From NCBI GenBank assembly GCA_031292195.1, contig JARLHP010000068.1:1-54068 (forward strand): a stretch of 54,068 bases of DNA, in the 5' to 3' direction. This DNA is from Syntrophobacteraceae bacterium. GTDB lineage: Bacteria > Desulfobacterota > Syntrophobacteria > Syntrophobacterales > Syntrophobacteraceae. This document shows, piece after piece, positions 17,356 to 26,275 of this stretch. Numbering within the stretch: position 1 is the first letter of the stretch; every line of letters begins with the position of its first letter. Position numbers and translations under genes: made by a program. Under the pieces are notes generated by a model that had not been told where the DNA came from, made no database searches, and saw only the letters and a list, made by a program, of their open reading frames with translations.

Positions 17356-19353
17356 ATGAGATACGCCGAGACGGGATATAACCTGGAAATCGATTTAACC
17401 ACCGGAAGCATTGAGCGCGTGGAAACCGACCCTAAAATGATGGAACTCTACCTGGGAGGTCTGGGCACCAGTGTCAAGATTCACTGGGACAGGGTGGGCC
17501 CCGAAGTCAAGGCATTCGATCCGGAAAACCTGCTGATTTTCAGCGGCGGCCTGCTGTGCGGCACACCCGCTTTCAGTGCCAACCGCACTCTTGTCAGCTT
17601 CATTTCCCCACAGACCGACCTTCTGGCCTATCCGATGATGGGAGGATTCTGGTCGACGGAATTGAAGTATGCGGGCTACGACAAAGTGGTCATTCGCGGC
17701 AAGTCCCCCAAGCTTGTCTATATATCGATTAACAACGACAAAGTGGAAATACGCGACGCCTCTCATCTGAAAGGCAAAGGGGCGCTTGAGACCCAGGAGC
17801 TTATCAGAGAGGAGCTAAAAGATCCCAAAGTGCAGGTGGCGGCTATCGGCCTGGCGGGTGAGAACCGGGTTTTCGTAGCTTCCATCGAGCAGTCGCGGTC
17901 GAGTTCGGCGAGGGGGGGCGGCGGCGCGGTTATGGGCGACAAAGGGATCAAAGCCATAGCAGTTCGCGGGACCAAGGACGTAAATGTTGCCCGGGGCGCC
18001 GAATTCATGCACCACGTTCAGGATTTGGCCAAATTTATAAGCCATCGCAACGAAAATCCCATCAAGGAAGTGATGCCCATCATGTCAGGCGTCGGTTCCC
18101 CGCAGATGATGAAACACATCGATGAAAAGTGGCATACGGAAAGTTTTGCGTGGGGAAACGCCCGGGTGCGCAGAAAAGACTTTTGGACCGAGGAAATCGA
18201 TAAGAGTTGGACCAAGAGCCAGACAAACGCCATAAAGCGCTTCATAAGCTGCTTTAACTGTCCGCAGCAGTGCGGGGCCCTGATTTGCCACGAAGACGTC
18301 CCTCCCTACATGATGAAATGCTTCTCCAAGCTGACGTATGCAATGGCCGCTTTTGTAGACGACCTGGATTTTACCTGGAGAATCTGCAAGAAAGCATTTG
18401 AATACGGACTGGACTCTTTTTCGACCCCGCAGATATTGGCCTTCGCCGTTGAACTCTATGAAGCGGGCATTCTTACCGACGCGGACTTCGAGGGGTGCCC
18501 AACCGATAAGGAAGGGAGGTTCTTCTGGCTTTTGGACAGGCTCTCCCGGCGCGAGGGGATTGGAGACTACCTGGCCGACGGCACCTACTGGGCGGCCCGA
18601 AGAATCGGCAAGGGCGCGGAAGCCTTCGATCACAACACCACCAAGAAACACGAACAGATGAACATTAAACTCGGGATGTTTGACCCGCTTTATTTCCTGA
18701 TGTTTGCCACAAACGAGAAAATCAGCATAACTCAAATTGAGGGGAACTGGCCCCAGGCGCCTTTCCCGTCAAAAGAGGCCAGAGAGTCGTTTGTAGCGGA
18801 CTGGCCGCAGCTGCCCAATGAAAAGTTCAAGAAATATTTTCTCGACTGGGAACCGCGTGGAGAATTCGCCAATCCCTATTACCCCACTCCCGAAATTGCC
18901 AGTGAAATCGTGGACTGGATGGAGACGCTGCACAATATCGACGACGCCTTGGGGTTATGCGCCGGAATGGGATCGTTCTGCTTCAAGCCGGCCTATCATA
19001 TACACAACTATCCGAAATTCATCTCCGCTGCCACCGGCATGGATATGGATGAAGAGAGCCTCAAGAAGATTGTCAACAGAAGCCGGAACCTGCACCGGGC
19101 CTTCAACAACAGAAGAGGAATGTCCAGAGCTGATGAGAAGCCGCCTCAAGACCACTGGAAACACAGATTTCCGGAACTCGAGGAAAAACTTCTCACGACC
19201 TATTACCAGTTCAAGGGATGGAATTACGACGGCATCCCCACCAGGGAAAGACTCCATGAACTCGATCTGGATGACGTTGCCGATGACCTGGAACAAAGAG
19301 GGATTCTAAAAGGTGGCCAGGATGAAAAAGACGATCAAAACAATCAAGGTTGA
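17356..19353 (+). CDS. Aldehyde ferredoxin oxidoreductase family (tungsten-type) catalytic subunit
   Basis: This 665-residue protein belongs to the AOR family: tungstopterin and [4Fe-4S] enzymes that interconvert acids and aldehydes with ferredoxin, also including the BamB subunit of benzoyl-CoA reductase. Visible features are the N-terminal G-G-L-G-T-S/K domain, the F-S-G-G-L-L-C-G-T region, and the cluster ligands C299-x2-C302-x3-C306 with a distant Cys535 in G-L-C. The ATG at 17356 is chosen since AAGGAG lies 9 bp upstream; the ATG at 17347 directly abuts it. It is followed by a ferredoxin-like protein (32-bp overlap) and a radical SAM protein, a set associated with tungsten oxidoreductases. 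The substrate is unknown; simple aldehydes or aromatic acyl-CoA are the alternatives. Confidence 0.88.
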   Translation: MRYAETGYNLEIDLTTGSIERVETDPKMMELYLGGLGTSVKIHWDRVGPEVKAFDPENLLIFSGGLLCGTPAFSANRTLVSFISPQTDLLAYPMMGGFWSTELKYAGYDKVVIRGKSPKLVYISINNDKVEIRDASHLKGKGALETQELIREELKDPKVQVAAIGLAGENRVFVASIEQSRSSSARGGGGAVMGDKGIKAIAVRGTKDVNVARGAEFMHHVQDLAKFISHRNENPIKEVMPIMSGVGSPQMMKHIDEKWHTESFAWGNARVRRKDFWTEEIDKSWTKSQTNAIKRFISCFNCPQQCGALICHEDVPPYMMKCFSKLTYAMAAFVDDLDFTWRICKKAFEYGLDSFSTPQILAFAVELYEAGILTDADFEGCPTDKEGRFFWLLDRLSRREGIGDYLADGTYWAARRIGKGAEAFDHNTTKKHEQMNIKLGMFDPLYFLMFATNEKISITQIEGNWPQAPFPSKEARESFVADWPQLPNEKFKKYFLDWEPRGEFANPYYPTPEIASEIVDWMETLHNIDDALGLCAGMGSFCFKPAYHIHNYPKFISAATGMDMDEESLKKIVNRSRNLHRAFNNRRGMSRADEKPPQDHWKHRFPELEEKLLTTYYQFKGWNYDGIPTRERLHELDLDDVADDLEQRGILKGGQDEKDDQNNQG

Positions 19354-19852
19354 CGCGGACAAGTGCAACGGCTGCAGGGCGTGCGAGGTGATTTGCTCCG
19401 CCTACCACGCCGAGCCCAGGTACAGCAGTGTCAATCCGGCAAAGTCCCGCATCCAGGTGATCACGCACCGGCTGCAGGACATCTGGCTTCCGGTGTTCGC
19501 CGGCGAATACACTCCGGCCGAATGCATGGGCAGGGACAAATATATTATCGACGGCAAGGAATACGACGAGTGCAGCTTCTGCAGGGCGGCCTTTCCGTCG
19601 AGGGGCATGTTCAAAGACCCCGATTCCGGTCTTCCCCTCAAGTGCGACATGTGCGAAACCGACCCGCCGCTCTCCCAGCCAAAGTGTGTCGAGGCCTGCC
19701 TCAATAATGTCCTCATCTACCAGGAAAGAGAAGAGGAAGTCGAGGAAGAGGTCGCCCAGGACGAGATACAGACAGGACTCGAAGCCCTGGTGGACAAACA
19801 TGGCTTCCAGAAGGTGATCGACGCCTTCGCCCTCATGGCCAACAGAAGCTGA
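19322..19852 (+). CDS. Ferredoxin-like [4Fe-4S] electron-transfer subunit of the AOR
   Basis: This protein of 176 residues has C15-x2-C18-x2-C21-x3-C25 near the N-terminus and further Cys groups (E-C-S-F-C, K-C-D-M-C, K-C-V-E-A-C), enough for three or four [4Fe-4S] clusters, in the layout of dicluster ferredoxin subunits (BamC- or HybA-like). A Glu-rich stretch near residue 140 precedes a helical tail. I prefer the ATG at 19322, but a GTG at 19313 is possible. It overlaps the AOR gene and is followed after 74 bp by the radical SAM gene. It probably carries electrons between the AOR and a partner in the cytoplasm. Confidence 0.85.
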   Translation: MKKTIKTIKVDADKCNGCRACEVICSAYHAEPRYSSVNPAKSRIQVITHRLQDIWLPVFAGEYTPAECMGRDKYIIDGKEYDECSFCRAAFPSRGMFKDPDSGLPLKCDMCETDPPLSQPKCVEACLNNVLIYQEREEEVEEEVAQDEIQTGLEALVDKHGFQKVIDAFALMANRS

Positions 19853-19878
19853 CCGGCCGGCAGGATTGAGGGGCTTAG

Positions 19879-19914
19879 TAGGTCCTATAGGTCGTATAAG
19901 ACCCATAGGACCTA
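19879..19914. repeat. 15-bp near-perfect inverted repeat (TAGGTCCTAT-type)
   Basis: The left arm (19879-19893) and right arm (19900-19914) match at 14 of 15 positions around a 6-nt loop. It sits between the ferredoxin and radical SAM genes, 13 bp upstream of the latter's start. TAGGTCCTATAGG-type repeats are known dispersed elements in deltaproteobacterial genomes (general knowledge). Confidence 0.65.
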
Positions 19915-19926
19915 TAAAAGGCATTT

Positions 19927-21066
19927 ATGAGAAGACAAACAGAGCATGTCAAGCAACTCAAGGCCATGTACGCCCTGGAAGATGGGAGGTTGCAGGGGCC
20001 TCCCGGCTGGGAAAAATTCCCTCTTTTCTGGTTCCTTCTCTTTCTATCCTACCAGTGCACCAGGCGGTGCAAATTTTGTTACAGCTTCAACCAGATCGGC
20101 GACGGGAATCCGACCGAAATGGATGACGACACGTTCAGCCGCTTACTCGACTGGATTCCGGAAGTATGGAAGGTCAATAACGTCAAGGTGAATTCCATCG
20201 GTTTTCTGGGCGGAGAACCACTGCTTAGAACGGACCGCATCCGAAAGGTGATGGATTCGGTCTATAAAAACACCCGGGGCATGCAGGGTTATCTCTACAC
20301 CAACGGAGATCTGGTCGATTCGGTGAACTGGGACGACCTGGAAGACATTCAGTGGATCTCCACAAATGTCACCGATATCGGCATTGACGAGCTGGCGCGT
20401 CGTATGGACATCGTGCGCGCGAGGTCCAATGTTATCAATCAAACGGTTGTGGCCACCCTGGACGATTTCAACCTGGATAGAATTCTCGACCTTTCCGGGT
20501 TCGGCCTGGAAAACGGCTATCGCCTTCGCTATTACCGGGATTTGTTCAGGGGAACCGATGAGCGATATCATGAGAAGCTGCGGACCCAATATCACCGCCT
20601 TTGCGATTTATTCGAACACTATATCGACAAAGGCTATGAGGTCCACACCACTTTCCTGCTCGATACGCTCGTGCCCTCATGGAACCACGAATCTTCTCCC
20701 TATCCCTGCGGAAGAAGGATCGCCAAGGTAAATCCCGACGGCACCATCGGGCCGTGCATAAGAAACCAGAAATTTAAAACCGGGACCATATTCGACCCGA
20801 ATCCATTGGAAAAAATCGATTGCGGCGCCTTTCATTACGACTTCACAAGTCCCAACTCTCCCGCCGAATGCAAAAACTGCGCGGTGAAAACGGTCTGCCA
20901 GGGAGGGTGTCCAAACGACAGGCTGCTTCTGACCGGGACCGTATCGGGCAAATCCCTTATGTGCGATATACACAGGGAAATCATTCCAAGGCTCACTAGC
21001 CTGGATAAACTGCAGGCCGGCCGGCGTTTAACCCGGAGCGCGGCCGTTTCTTTCCCCCCCATGTAA
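19927..21066 (+). CDS. Radical SAM/SPASM protein, probable tungsten-oxidoreductase maturase
   Basis: This 379-residue protein has the radical SAM motif C44-x3-C48-x2-C51 in Q-C-T-R-R-C-K-F-C-Y, followed by L-G-G-E-P (S-adenosylmethionine site) and a C-terminal SPASM-like auxiliary cluster region with C-K-N-C-A-V-K-T-V-C-Q-G-G-C-P. Radical SAM proteins of this layout are encoded beside AOR genes and are thought to mature the tungsten cofactor or the enzyme (the family of tungsten-cofactor oxidoreductase maturases). A peptide-modifying role is the alternative, but no small precursor peptide gene is seen nearby. It is the third gene after AOR and ferredoxin. Its ATG at 19927 follows an inverted repeat. 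Confidence 0.82.
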   Translation: MRRQTEHVKQLKAMYALEDGRLQGPPGWEKFPLFWFLLFLSYQCTRRCKFCYSFNQIGDGNPTEMDDDTFSRLLDWIPEVWKVNNVKVNSIGFLGGEPLLRTDRIRKVMDSVYKNTRGMQGYLYTNGDLVDSVNWDDLEDIQWISTNVTDIGIDELARRMDIVRARSNVINQTVVATLDDFNLDRILDLSGFGLENGYRLRYYRDLFRGTDERYHEKLRTQYHRLCDLFEHYIDKGYEVHTTFLLDTLVPSWNHESSPYPCGRRIAKVNPDGTIGPCIRNQKFKTGTIFDPNPLEKIDCGAFHYDFTSPNSPAECKNCAVKTVCQGGCPNDRLLLTGTVSGKSLMCDIHREIIPRLTSLDKLQAGRRLTRSAAVSFPPM

Positions 21067-21197
21067 AAAAAAGTGGGAGGTAGAAGAGAACCGTTTCACC
21101 GTTTCTCTCCCCCCTCCCCCCTAAGACCTTGGACTGTTGCTTAGTGCACCTTCGTGATCCCTTAGTGTACTTCGTGGATCCGCTTTTCCGCCCTATC

Positions 21198-22139
21198 TTA
21201 CAGCTGCGGCCGGGGAAGAAGACCAGCCCGTTGGGTGATCTCCTGTACCCGTTCCTCCCACTCGATAGCCATAATGTGGACGCCGGCGACACCCGGGATT
21301 TCGCGCACTTCCTCTATTTGCTCCAGGAGCAGCCGGATTCCCTCCTCGGCCTGTTCGGTCTTTTGAACGGACCGGATGCGCTTTATGATCTCCTCGGGGA
21401 TGGTTATCCCCGAAACGTTTTTGTTCATGTATGCCGCCATACCGGCGGACTTTAGCGGCGTAAGGCCCGCAAGTATGTAACACTTCTTATCCAGTCCCAT
21501 ATCGCACGCCATCCGCATGAACTCGCGGAATCGCGGCATGTCGTAGATACACTGGGTTTGAATAAAATCGGCGCCGGCATCGATTTTTTTGGCCAGCCGG
21601 ATGACCCGAAACTCGAAAGGGTCTGCGAACGGGTTGGCCGCCGCGCCCAAAAACATCTTGATCCCACCCTGCACCGGATCTCCGCTGTTCACCACGCCCT
21701 GGTCCCTGATGGTGCGCACCACGTCCAGGAGCTGTAAGGAATCCAGGTCGAAAACATTTTTAGACTTGGGGTGATTTCCGAAGGTCTGATGATCGCCGGT
21801 AAGGCAGAGCATATTCCGGATCCCCAGCGCGTAGGCGCCGAAAATATCGCTTTGGGCCGCAATCCGGTTGCGGTCCCGGGTGACCATCTGCATCACCGGC
21901 TCGACGCCGTTTTTCACCAGAAACGAACTGGCGGCGATGCTGGACATGCGCACCACCGCGGTCTGGTTATCCGTTACGTTGGCCGCGTCCACGTAGCCCT
22001 TGACCAGCGCTATCTTTTTTTCGAGATGTTCGACATCCGCGCCCTTGGGAGGGCCACACTCGCATGTTACGGCAAAATGACCGGCACTGAGCACCCGCTC
22101 CAGATTACTTCCCGATTTGACAACACCCTTCTCGCTCAT
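21198..22139 (-). CDS. metF: 5,10-methylenetetrahydrofolate reductase (MetF)
   Basis: This 313-residue TIM barrel reduces methylene-H4folate to methyl-H4folate (or the reverse) in the Wood-Ljungdahl pathway. Visible family stretches are F-A-V-T-C-E-C-G-P-P-K-G (substrate strand), N-V-T-D-N-Q-T-A, L-C-L-T-G-D-H and A-G-A-D-F-I-Q-T-Q, the last being the flavin/folate-binding strand. Length is normal for the short catalytic form. GGAG lies 8 bp upstream of the ATG. It follows metV by 68 bp in a minus-strand operon, so it should act as the MetF half of a MetFV complex rather than the NADH-linked E. coli type (inference from context). Confidence 0.92.
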   Translation of the reverse strand: MSEKGVVKSGSNLERVLSAGHFAVTCECGPPKGADVEHLEKKIALVKGYVDAANVTDNQTAVVRMSSIAASSFLVKNGVEPVMQMVTRDRNRIAAQSDIFGAYALGIRNMLCLTGDHQTFGNHPKSKNVFDLDSLQLLDVVRTIRDQGVVNSGDPVQGGIKMFLGAAANPFADPFEFRVIRLAKKIDAGADFIQTQCIYDMPRFREFMRMACDMGLDKKCYILAGLTPLKSAGMAAYMNKNVSGITIPEEIIKRIRSVQKTEQAEEGIRLLLEQIEEVREIPGVAGVHIMAIEWEERVQEITQRAGLLPRPQL

Positions 22140-22207
22140 ACATCGTTCTCCTTACGGACGCCGAAAAGTCGGGGCGTATTAACCCGATATGAAGTTTCCG
22201 ATACCTG

Positions 22208-22891
22208 CTATTTAACATCGTAGAGTTGCTCCCGGGCAGAGCGACGAACCCCGCCGTCCGAAGCGGTCGACCAATCTTTGGGGGGCAGAAGATTCCTCAG
22301 ATCGTCGAGCCTTCCGAGCCTCTTTAGCCTGTCATAGATGAGTTGCCACACGCACTCGATGTTTTTGGGATCGACTTCACACTTGCCCTTTTCAGACCCG
22401 CCGCACGGGCCGTTCAAAAGGTGCTTGGAGCAGCGCGCCACAGGGCAGATTCCGCCGGTGTGGGCGACAATGCACGATCCACAGCCGGCGCACATCTCCG
22501 TCCAAAGCCCCTGTTGCGCGTTGGCCCCGTAGAAAGTGGTGTTCAGTCCCGGGTATATGGGCACATTCCCCAGCCGGTCGGCCAGAAAATTGACTCCCAC
22601 CCCGCAGGCCAGCGACACCACCGCATCCACCCCTTCGGCTTCCACACGGCTCAAGATCGGCGTAACAAATTCCAGGTCGCAATGCCGCTGGATACAGTCT
22701 TCCAGTATGGTCTTTTGCCGGCCTTCTTTGCCAAAAGCGATCCTCAAGCCCGATGCCAAGATCTGGACCTCGGCTTCTCCTCCCGAAAGGCAGACCGTCG
22801 TGCACGTACCGCAGCCTACAACCAGGATTTTTCCGAAATCCTCCAGATAGCCCTTAACCTGCAGGAACGGTTTAGGGTCCGCAACAATCAT
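22208..22891 (-). CDS. metV: MetV, zinc/iron-sulfur partner of MetF
   Basis: This 227-residue protein is the MetV family (methylenetetrahydrofolate reductase C-terminal-type domain). Visible Cys groups are G-C-G-T-C-T-T-V-C near residue 27, C-A-G-C-G-S-C near 134, and G-I-C-P-V-A-R-C-S-K-H-L-L-N-G-P-C-G-G-S, the hallmark of the family, which binds iron-sulfur clusters. In acetogens MetV is needed for MetF activity and transfers electrons to it. GAGGAGATT precedes the ATG. It sits between the GltD-MvhD fusion (33 bp upstream) and metF, giving a plausible electron path MvhD to MetV to MetF. Confidence 0.92.
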   Translation of the reverse strand: MIVADPKPFLQVKGYLEDFGKILVVGCGTCTTVCLSGGEAEVQILASGLRIAFGKEGRQKTILEDCIQRHCDLEFVTPILSRVEAEGVDAVVSLACGVGVNFLADRLGNVPIYPGLNTTFYGANAQQGLWTEMCAGCGSCIVAHTGGICPVARCSKHLLNGPCGGSEKGKCEVDPKNIECVWQLIYDRLKRLGRLDDLRNLLPPKDWSTASDGGVRRSAREQLYDVK

Positions 22892-22924
22892 CGCGAATCT
22901 CCTCGTTTTATCCGCGGTTATCTC

Positions 22925-25018
22925 TTACTTGCCAACCGCGGTCTCAATGTTGACTGCTCGAAATCCTGCCCATATCCGGGCCCAGGATTCATCGCCGCTT
23001 CCTTCCATTCTGAAAAGTTGCAGCTTGTCTTTCCCCACTCCTATTTCGTCTAGATACTTCTGGGTGCGATTGATTCGCCTGGAAAGCCAGTCTTCCACCC
23101 TCGGGTAAAAACAGCCGTCTTCCGGGCAGGAAACCACGGCCACCTTGTCCGCTCCCAGTTCGAACGGGCTCACCAGGTCCGCCACACTGAGCCGCCCCAC
23201 GCAGGGCACCAGAACGCGAAGAACACCCGATTCCATGATTTCCTCCGCACTCTGATCCTTGAGATACTTCCTGCTGGTCGTTCCGTTGACACAGCAATAG
23301 GAAATCAAAAAGGGCCTGGCCACCTTCTCCAGATCCAGCCCGGCGACACTGTCCACCATGGCCTTTTTCATGGCCCCGGTTGGAAACCGCAGCACATCGA
23401 TGGCGAAGGCCGGACATTCCGCAGCGCACAACCCGCAGGTCTGGCACTGCTGTACAGGCATGAAGGCCGTCCTTCTCACCTGCGCCACCCCGAAGGGGCA
23501 GATGCGCATGCAGGTAAGACACCCGGCGCAGTGGTTGGGAAACTGCAGATGGGCGCCGGTGGCGCATGCCAGGCAACGCCTGGATTCGGAGAGCGCTTCC
23601 TCTTCGGTGTATACGGGCTCGATGGGTGAAAAATCCTTGACGCGTTCGGCAGGAGCGGTCAAATCCACACACACCCGGTCAAATCGCCTGGCCTCGGCGG
23701 CGGTGGCCGCCGGTAGCTCCCCTATGTCAATGACTTTTTTGTTGGCCAGCTTGAGGATTTTACCCGTTTCCAGGTAGTGTGCTATCACCCTGGCGGCCTC
23801 GTGCCCCGTCCCTACCGCCTGAATGGCCGAACCCGGACCGGTCATGACCTCCCCGCACGCAAAGACGCCCGGCTCGGAGGTGGCCATCGATTCCCGGTCG
23901 CATGTCAGCCGTGCGCCGTTAACACTGACTGGCGAGCCGATCAGGAAATCCAGGTTTGCTTTCTGGCCGATTCCAACAATGACACTGTCGACTTCCACCG
24001 TGTTAGTCACCGACTCGTCATAGGTGGGACTGAATCTGCGCTGAGCGTCGAAAACGCTGCCGCACCGCCTGAATTCGATGCCCGCGACCGCACCCTCCTT
24101 TTCCAGGATGGCCTTCGGTCCCCAGGAATTGAGGATTTCGATTCCTTCCTCTTCGGCTTCGGCTATTTCCCATTTCCAGGCGGGCATTTCTTCGCGACTT
24201 TCCAGGCAAGCCAGGTAGACCTTCTCGGGACCAAGCCGTTTTGCCGCCCTGGCAATGTCGATCGCCACGTTGCCGCCCCCGATCACCAGCGTGCGCTTTC
24301 CCAGCTGCGGGCACAAACCGTTTGCCACGTCCCACAGAAAAGTTACGCCCAAAAAGACTCCCTGGCTCCCCGTCCCCGGGATCGGCAACGAGTGGCTTTC
24401 AGCCAGACCTACCGCTATCAGGATGGCGTCGTTTTCCTTCTTCAACTGCTCGAAAGATATATCCACACCCACGCTGCATCCCATATGGACCTCGATGCCC
24501 GTTGCCAGGATGTCTTCGATGTCCTGGGCCAGCGCATCGGGGGGAAGCCGGTATCGGGGGATGGCATGGGCCAGCATGCCCCCAAGCTTGGTGTCCTTTT
24601 CGTAGACCTTTACCCGGTAGCCGCGAAGCGCCAGGTCCATGGCGGCGGTAAGTCCCGAGGGACCCGCGCCGATAATGGCCGCCGCCTTGTCGCTTTTTAC
24701 CCGCATGGCCTTCTTGCGGCGGGCAATACGGTAGGCTCTGGTATTTTCAACTATGAAGCGTTTGATCATCCTGAGGCTTACCGCCTCATCGATTCCCGTT
24801 CTACGGCATCGGGATTCACACGGATGATGACAGATACGACCGCATACGGAGGGAAACGGGTTTACTTCCAGCAAAATGTCCAGCGCTCCCTCATAATCGC
24901 CCCGGCTCACACGCGCCACATATTCCCGGGTGTCGGTATGAACAGGACAAGCGGCCGAACATGTGGCCAGCGCCTCGCCTGCCATAACTTTGAAGGAACC
25001 CGACGAACTCTTCTCCAT
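22925..25018 (-). CDS. GltD-type FAD oxidoreductase fused to ferredoxin and MvhD-like domain
   Basis: This 697-residue protein has several modules. Residues 1-90: Cys-rich GltD-like N-terminus (C-S-A-A-C-P-V-H, C-G-R-I-C-H-H-P-C). About 110-470: FAD/NAD(P)-binding part with A-I-I-G-A-G-P-S-G and V-I-G-G-G-N-V-A. About 495-545: two [4Fe-4S] motifs (C-A-G-C-L-T-C-M-R-I-C-P and C-Q-T-C-G-L-C-A-A-E-C-P). From about 560: an MvhD-type domain with C-C, V-P-C-V-G-R and C-P-E-D-G-C, which binds a [2Fe-2S] cluster in hydrogenase/heterodisulfide reductase systems. It heads the operon before metV and metF. It probably feeds electrons from NAD(P)H or ferredoxin to MetFV (inference). A separate HdrABC is not present. 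Confidence 0.85.
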   Translation of the reverse strand: MEKSSSGSFKVMAGEALATCSAACPVHTDTREYVARVSRGDYEGALDILLEVNPFPSVCGRICHHPCESRCRRTGIDEAVSLRMIKRFIVENTRAYRIARRKKAMRVKSDKAAAIIGAGPSGLTAAMDLALRGYRVKVYEKDTKLGGMLAHAIPRYRLPPDALAQDIEDILATGIEVHMGCSVGVDISFEQLKKENDAILIAVGLAESHSLPIPGTGSQGVFLGVTFLWDVANGLCPQLGKRTLVIGGGNVAIDIARAAKRLGPEKVYLACLESREEMPAWKWEIAEAEEEGIEILNSWGPKAILEKEGAVAGIEFRRCGSVFDAQRRFSPTYDESVTNTVEVDSVIVGIGQKANLDFLIGSPVSVNGARLTCDRESMATSEPGVFACGEVMTGPGSAIQAVGTGHEAARVIAHYLETGKILKLANKKVIDIGELPAATAAEARRFDRVCVDLTAPAERVKDFSPIEPVYTEEEALSESRRCLACATGAHLQFPNHCAGCLTCMRICPFGVAQVRRTAFMPVQQCQTCGLCAAECPAFAIDVLRFPTGAMKKAMVDSVAGLDLEKVARPFLISYCCVNGTTSRKYLKDQSAEEIMESGVLRVLVPCVGRLSVADLVSPFELGADKVAVVSCPEDGCFYPRVEDWLSRRINRTQKYLDEIGVGKDKLQLFRMEGSGDESWARIWAGFRAVNIETAVGK

Positions 25019-25185
25019 CGAACTTCAGCTCTCTTTCGATCCACGGAATCAGAACCGATGCATTTTTTGAGAAAAACGGTTCAAGTGGGTATTGGTGAAA
25101 ATGGCGTCCCAAATAGCACAAATCCCTTAGAAGTATAACTCTTTTACCCGGATGGCCACCAGAATTATTTTTGAGAAAATTTGAG

Positions 25186-25215
25186 TTGAGAGTTGGGAGT
25201 TATTTTTGTTATACT
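25186..25215 (+). promoter_or_regulatory. Putative sigma70 promoter for nfnAB
   Basis: TTGAGA (25186-25191) and TATACT (25210-25215) are 18 bp apart, about 190 bp before the nfnA start. The surrounding A/T-rich stretch stands out in this GC-rich region. The 387-bp gap (25019-25405) must also carry the promoter of the divergent GltD-MvhD gene, which I cannot place. Confidence 0.55.
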
Positions 25216-25217
25216 AG

Positions 25218-25438
25218 TATGATTTAACTCATAAAGTCCCCTTAGCCAAAATAGCCGCCAAATGCGGGTGGAGTTATCTACTGACCGGGGAAAGGGGCGC
25301 TTTTCTGCTCGACTCACCGCATGAATCAACTCTGCCTGCCTCACAGTTGGAGTTCATCGCGAAAGCGGGCGCCAAACAATCAATATTATCAAGAGGAAAC
25401 CGGCAATGTACAGAATTCTTGAAAAACAGGTTTTGAGC
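25218..25438 (+). other. Open frame without a start codon, repressor-like remnant
   Basis: Between the promoter and nfnA one frame is open after a TAG (25215-25217) to a TGA near 25438 but has no ATG, GTG or TTG in the plausible coding part. Its translation contains K-I-A-A-K-C-G-W-S-Y-L-L-T-G-E-R-G-A-F-L, which resembles the region after the helix-turn-helix in phage-type XRE repressors (C-G-x-S-x-x-W-L-L-T-G-E-G). It may be a decayed fragment of a regulator; the match is short and could be chance. Confidence 0.25.
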
Positions 25439-26275
25439 GACGTGACCAAACTGATGGTGGTCGAAGCGCCGCAGGTTGCCCGTAAAGCCAGGGCGGGGCA
25501 GTTCATCATTGTGCTCATGCACGACCAGGGCGAGCGTATTCCTCTAACCATTGCCGACTATGACAGGACAGCGGGCACGATCACACTCATTTTCCAGGAA
25601 GTGGGCAAATCGACCAAAGAGATGGGGACCATGAATGTCGGGGACTCCTTCACCCATGTGGTCGGCCCCCTCGGACACCACACCGACATAGAAAATTACG
25701 GCGAGATCATCTGCGTGGGTGGCGGCGTGGGGATCGCTCCCATCTATCCCATCGCCCGGGAACTAAAAGAGGCCGGCAATCGGGTCACCTCCATCATCGG
25801 CGCCAGGACCAAGGAACTCCTCCTGTGGGAAGACAAGATGCGCGCGGTCTCCGATGAACTCATCGTCACCACCGACGACGGCTCCTACGGCCGAAAAGAT
25901 CTGGTGACCACACCCCTTAAAGAAATCCTCGACGGCCGCCCCGGGCAGATAAAAAAGATTTGGGCCATCGGACCGGCCATCATGATGAAGTTCGTCGCCA
26001 TGACCACACAACCCTACAAGGTTCCCACCATCGTCAGTTTGAACACCATAATGATCGACGGCACGGGGATGTGCGGCGGCTGCAGGGTCGTTTTGGACGA
26101 TGGCGCCCAGTTCGTGTGCGTCGACGGCCCCGAGTTCGATGGTCACAAGGTGGACTGGAACAATCTCTTGTCTCGCCTCGCCTTCTACCGCCCCGAGGAA
26201 CAGGCGGCGGTGCAACGCTTCGAAAAGGACCACGAGTGCAAACTCGATCGCGCAATCGCTAATGGAGTGAAATAA
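25406..26275 (+). CDS. nfnA: NfnA/SudB-type FAD-, NAD- and [2Fe-2S]-binding subunit
   Basis: This 289-residue protein is the small subunit of NADH-dependent ferredoxin:NADP oxidoreductase (Nfn), also called sulfide dehydrogenase beta subunit. It has a ferredoxin-reductase-like FAD domain (R-I-P-L-T-I near residue 44), an NAD-binding part (G-G-G-V-G-I-A-P near 100) and a C-terminal [2Fe-2S] motif, G-T-G-M-C-G-G-C-R-V, with a further Cys in F-V-C-V-D-G-P. AGAGGA precedes the ATG. The stop TAA and the nfnB ATG are adjacent, with no gap. In Nfn the two subunits bifurcate electrons between NADPH, NAD and ferredoxin in the cytoplasm. Confidence 0.88.
   Translation: MYRILEKQVLSDVTKLMVVEAPQVARKARAGQFIIVLMHDQGERIPLTIADYDRTAGTITLIFQEVGKSTKEMGTMNVGDSFTHVVGPLGHHTDIENYGEIICVGGGVGIAPIYPIARELKEAGNRVTSIIGARTKELLLWEDKMRAVSDELIVTTDDGSYGRKDLVTTPLKEILDGRPGQIKKIWAIGPAIMMKFVAMTTQPYKVPTIVSLNTIMIDGTGMCGGCRVVLDDGAQFVCVDGPEFDGHKVDWNNLLSRLAFYRPEEQAAVQRFEKDHECKLDRAIANGVK

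Noticed and set aside
23777-25138. Long plus-strand open frame (453 codons)
   Set aside because: Antisense to the GltD-MvhD gene, which carries complete cofactor motifs.
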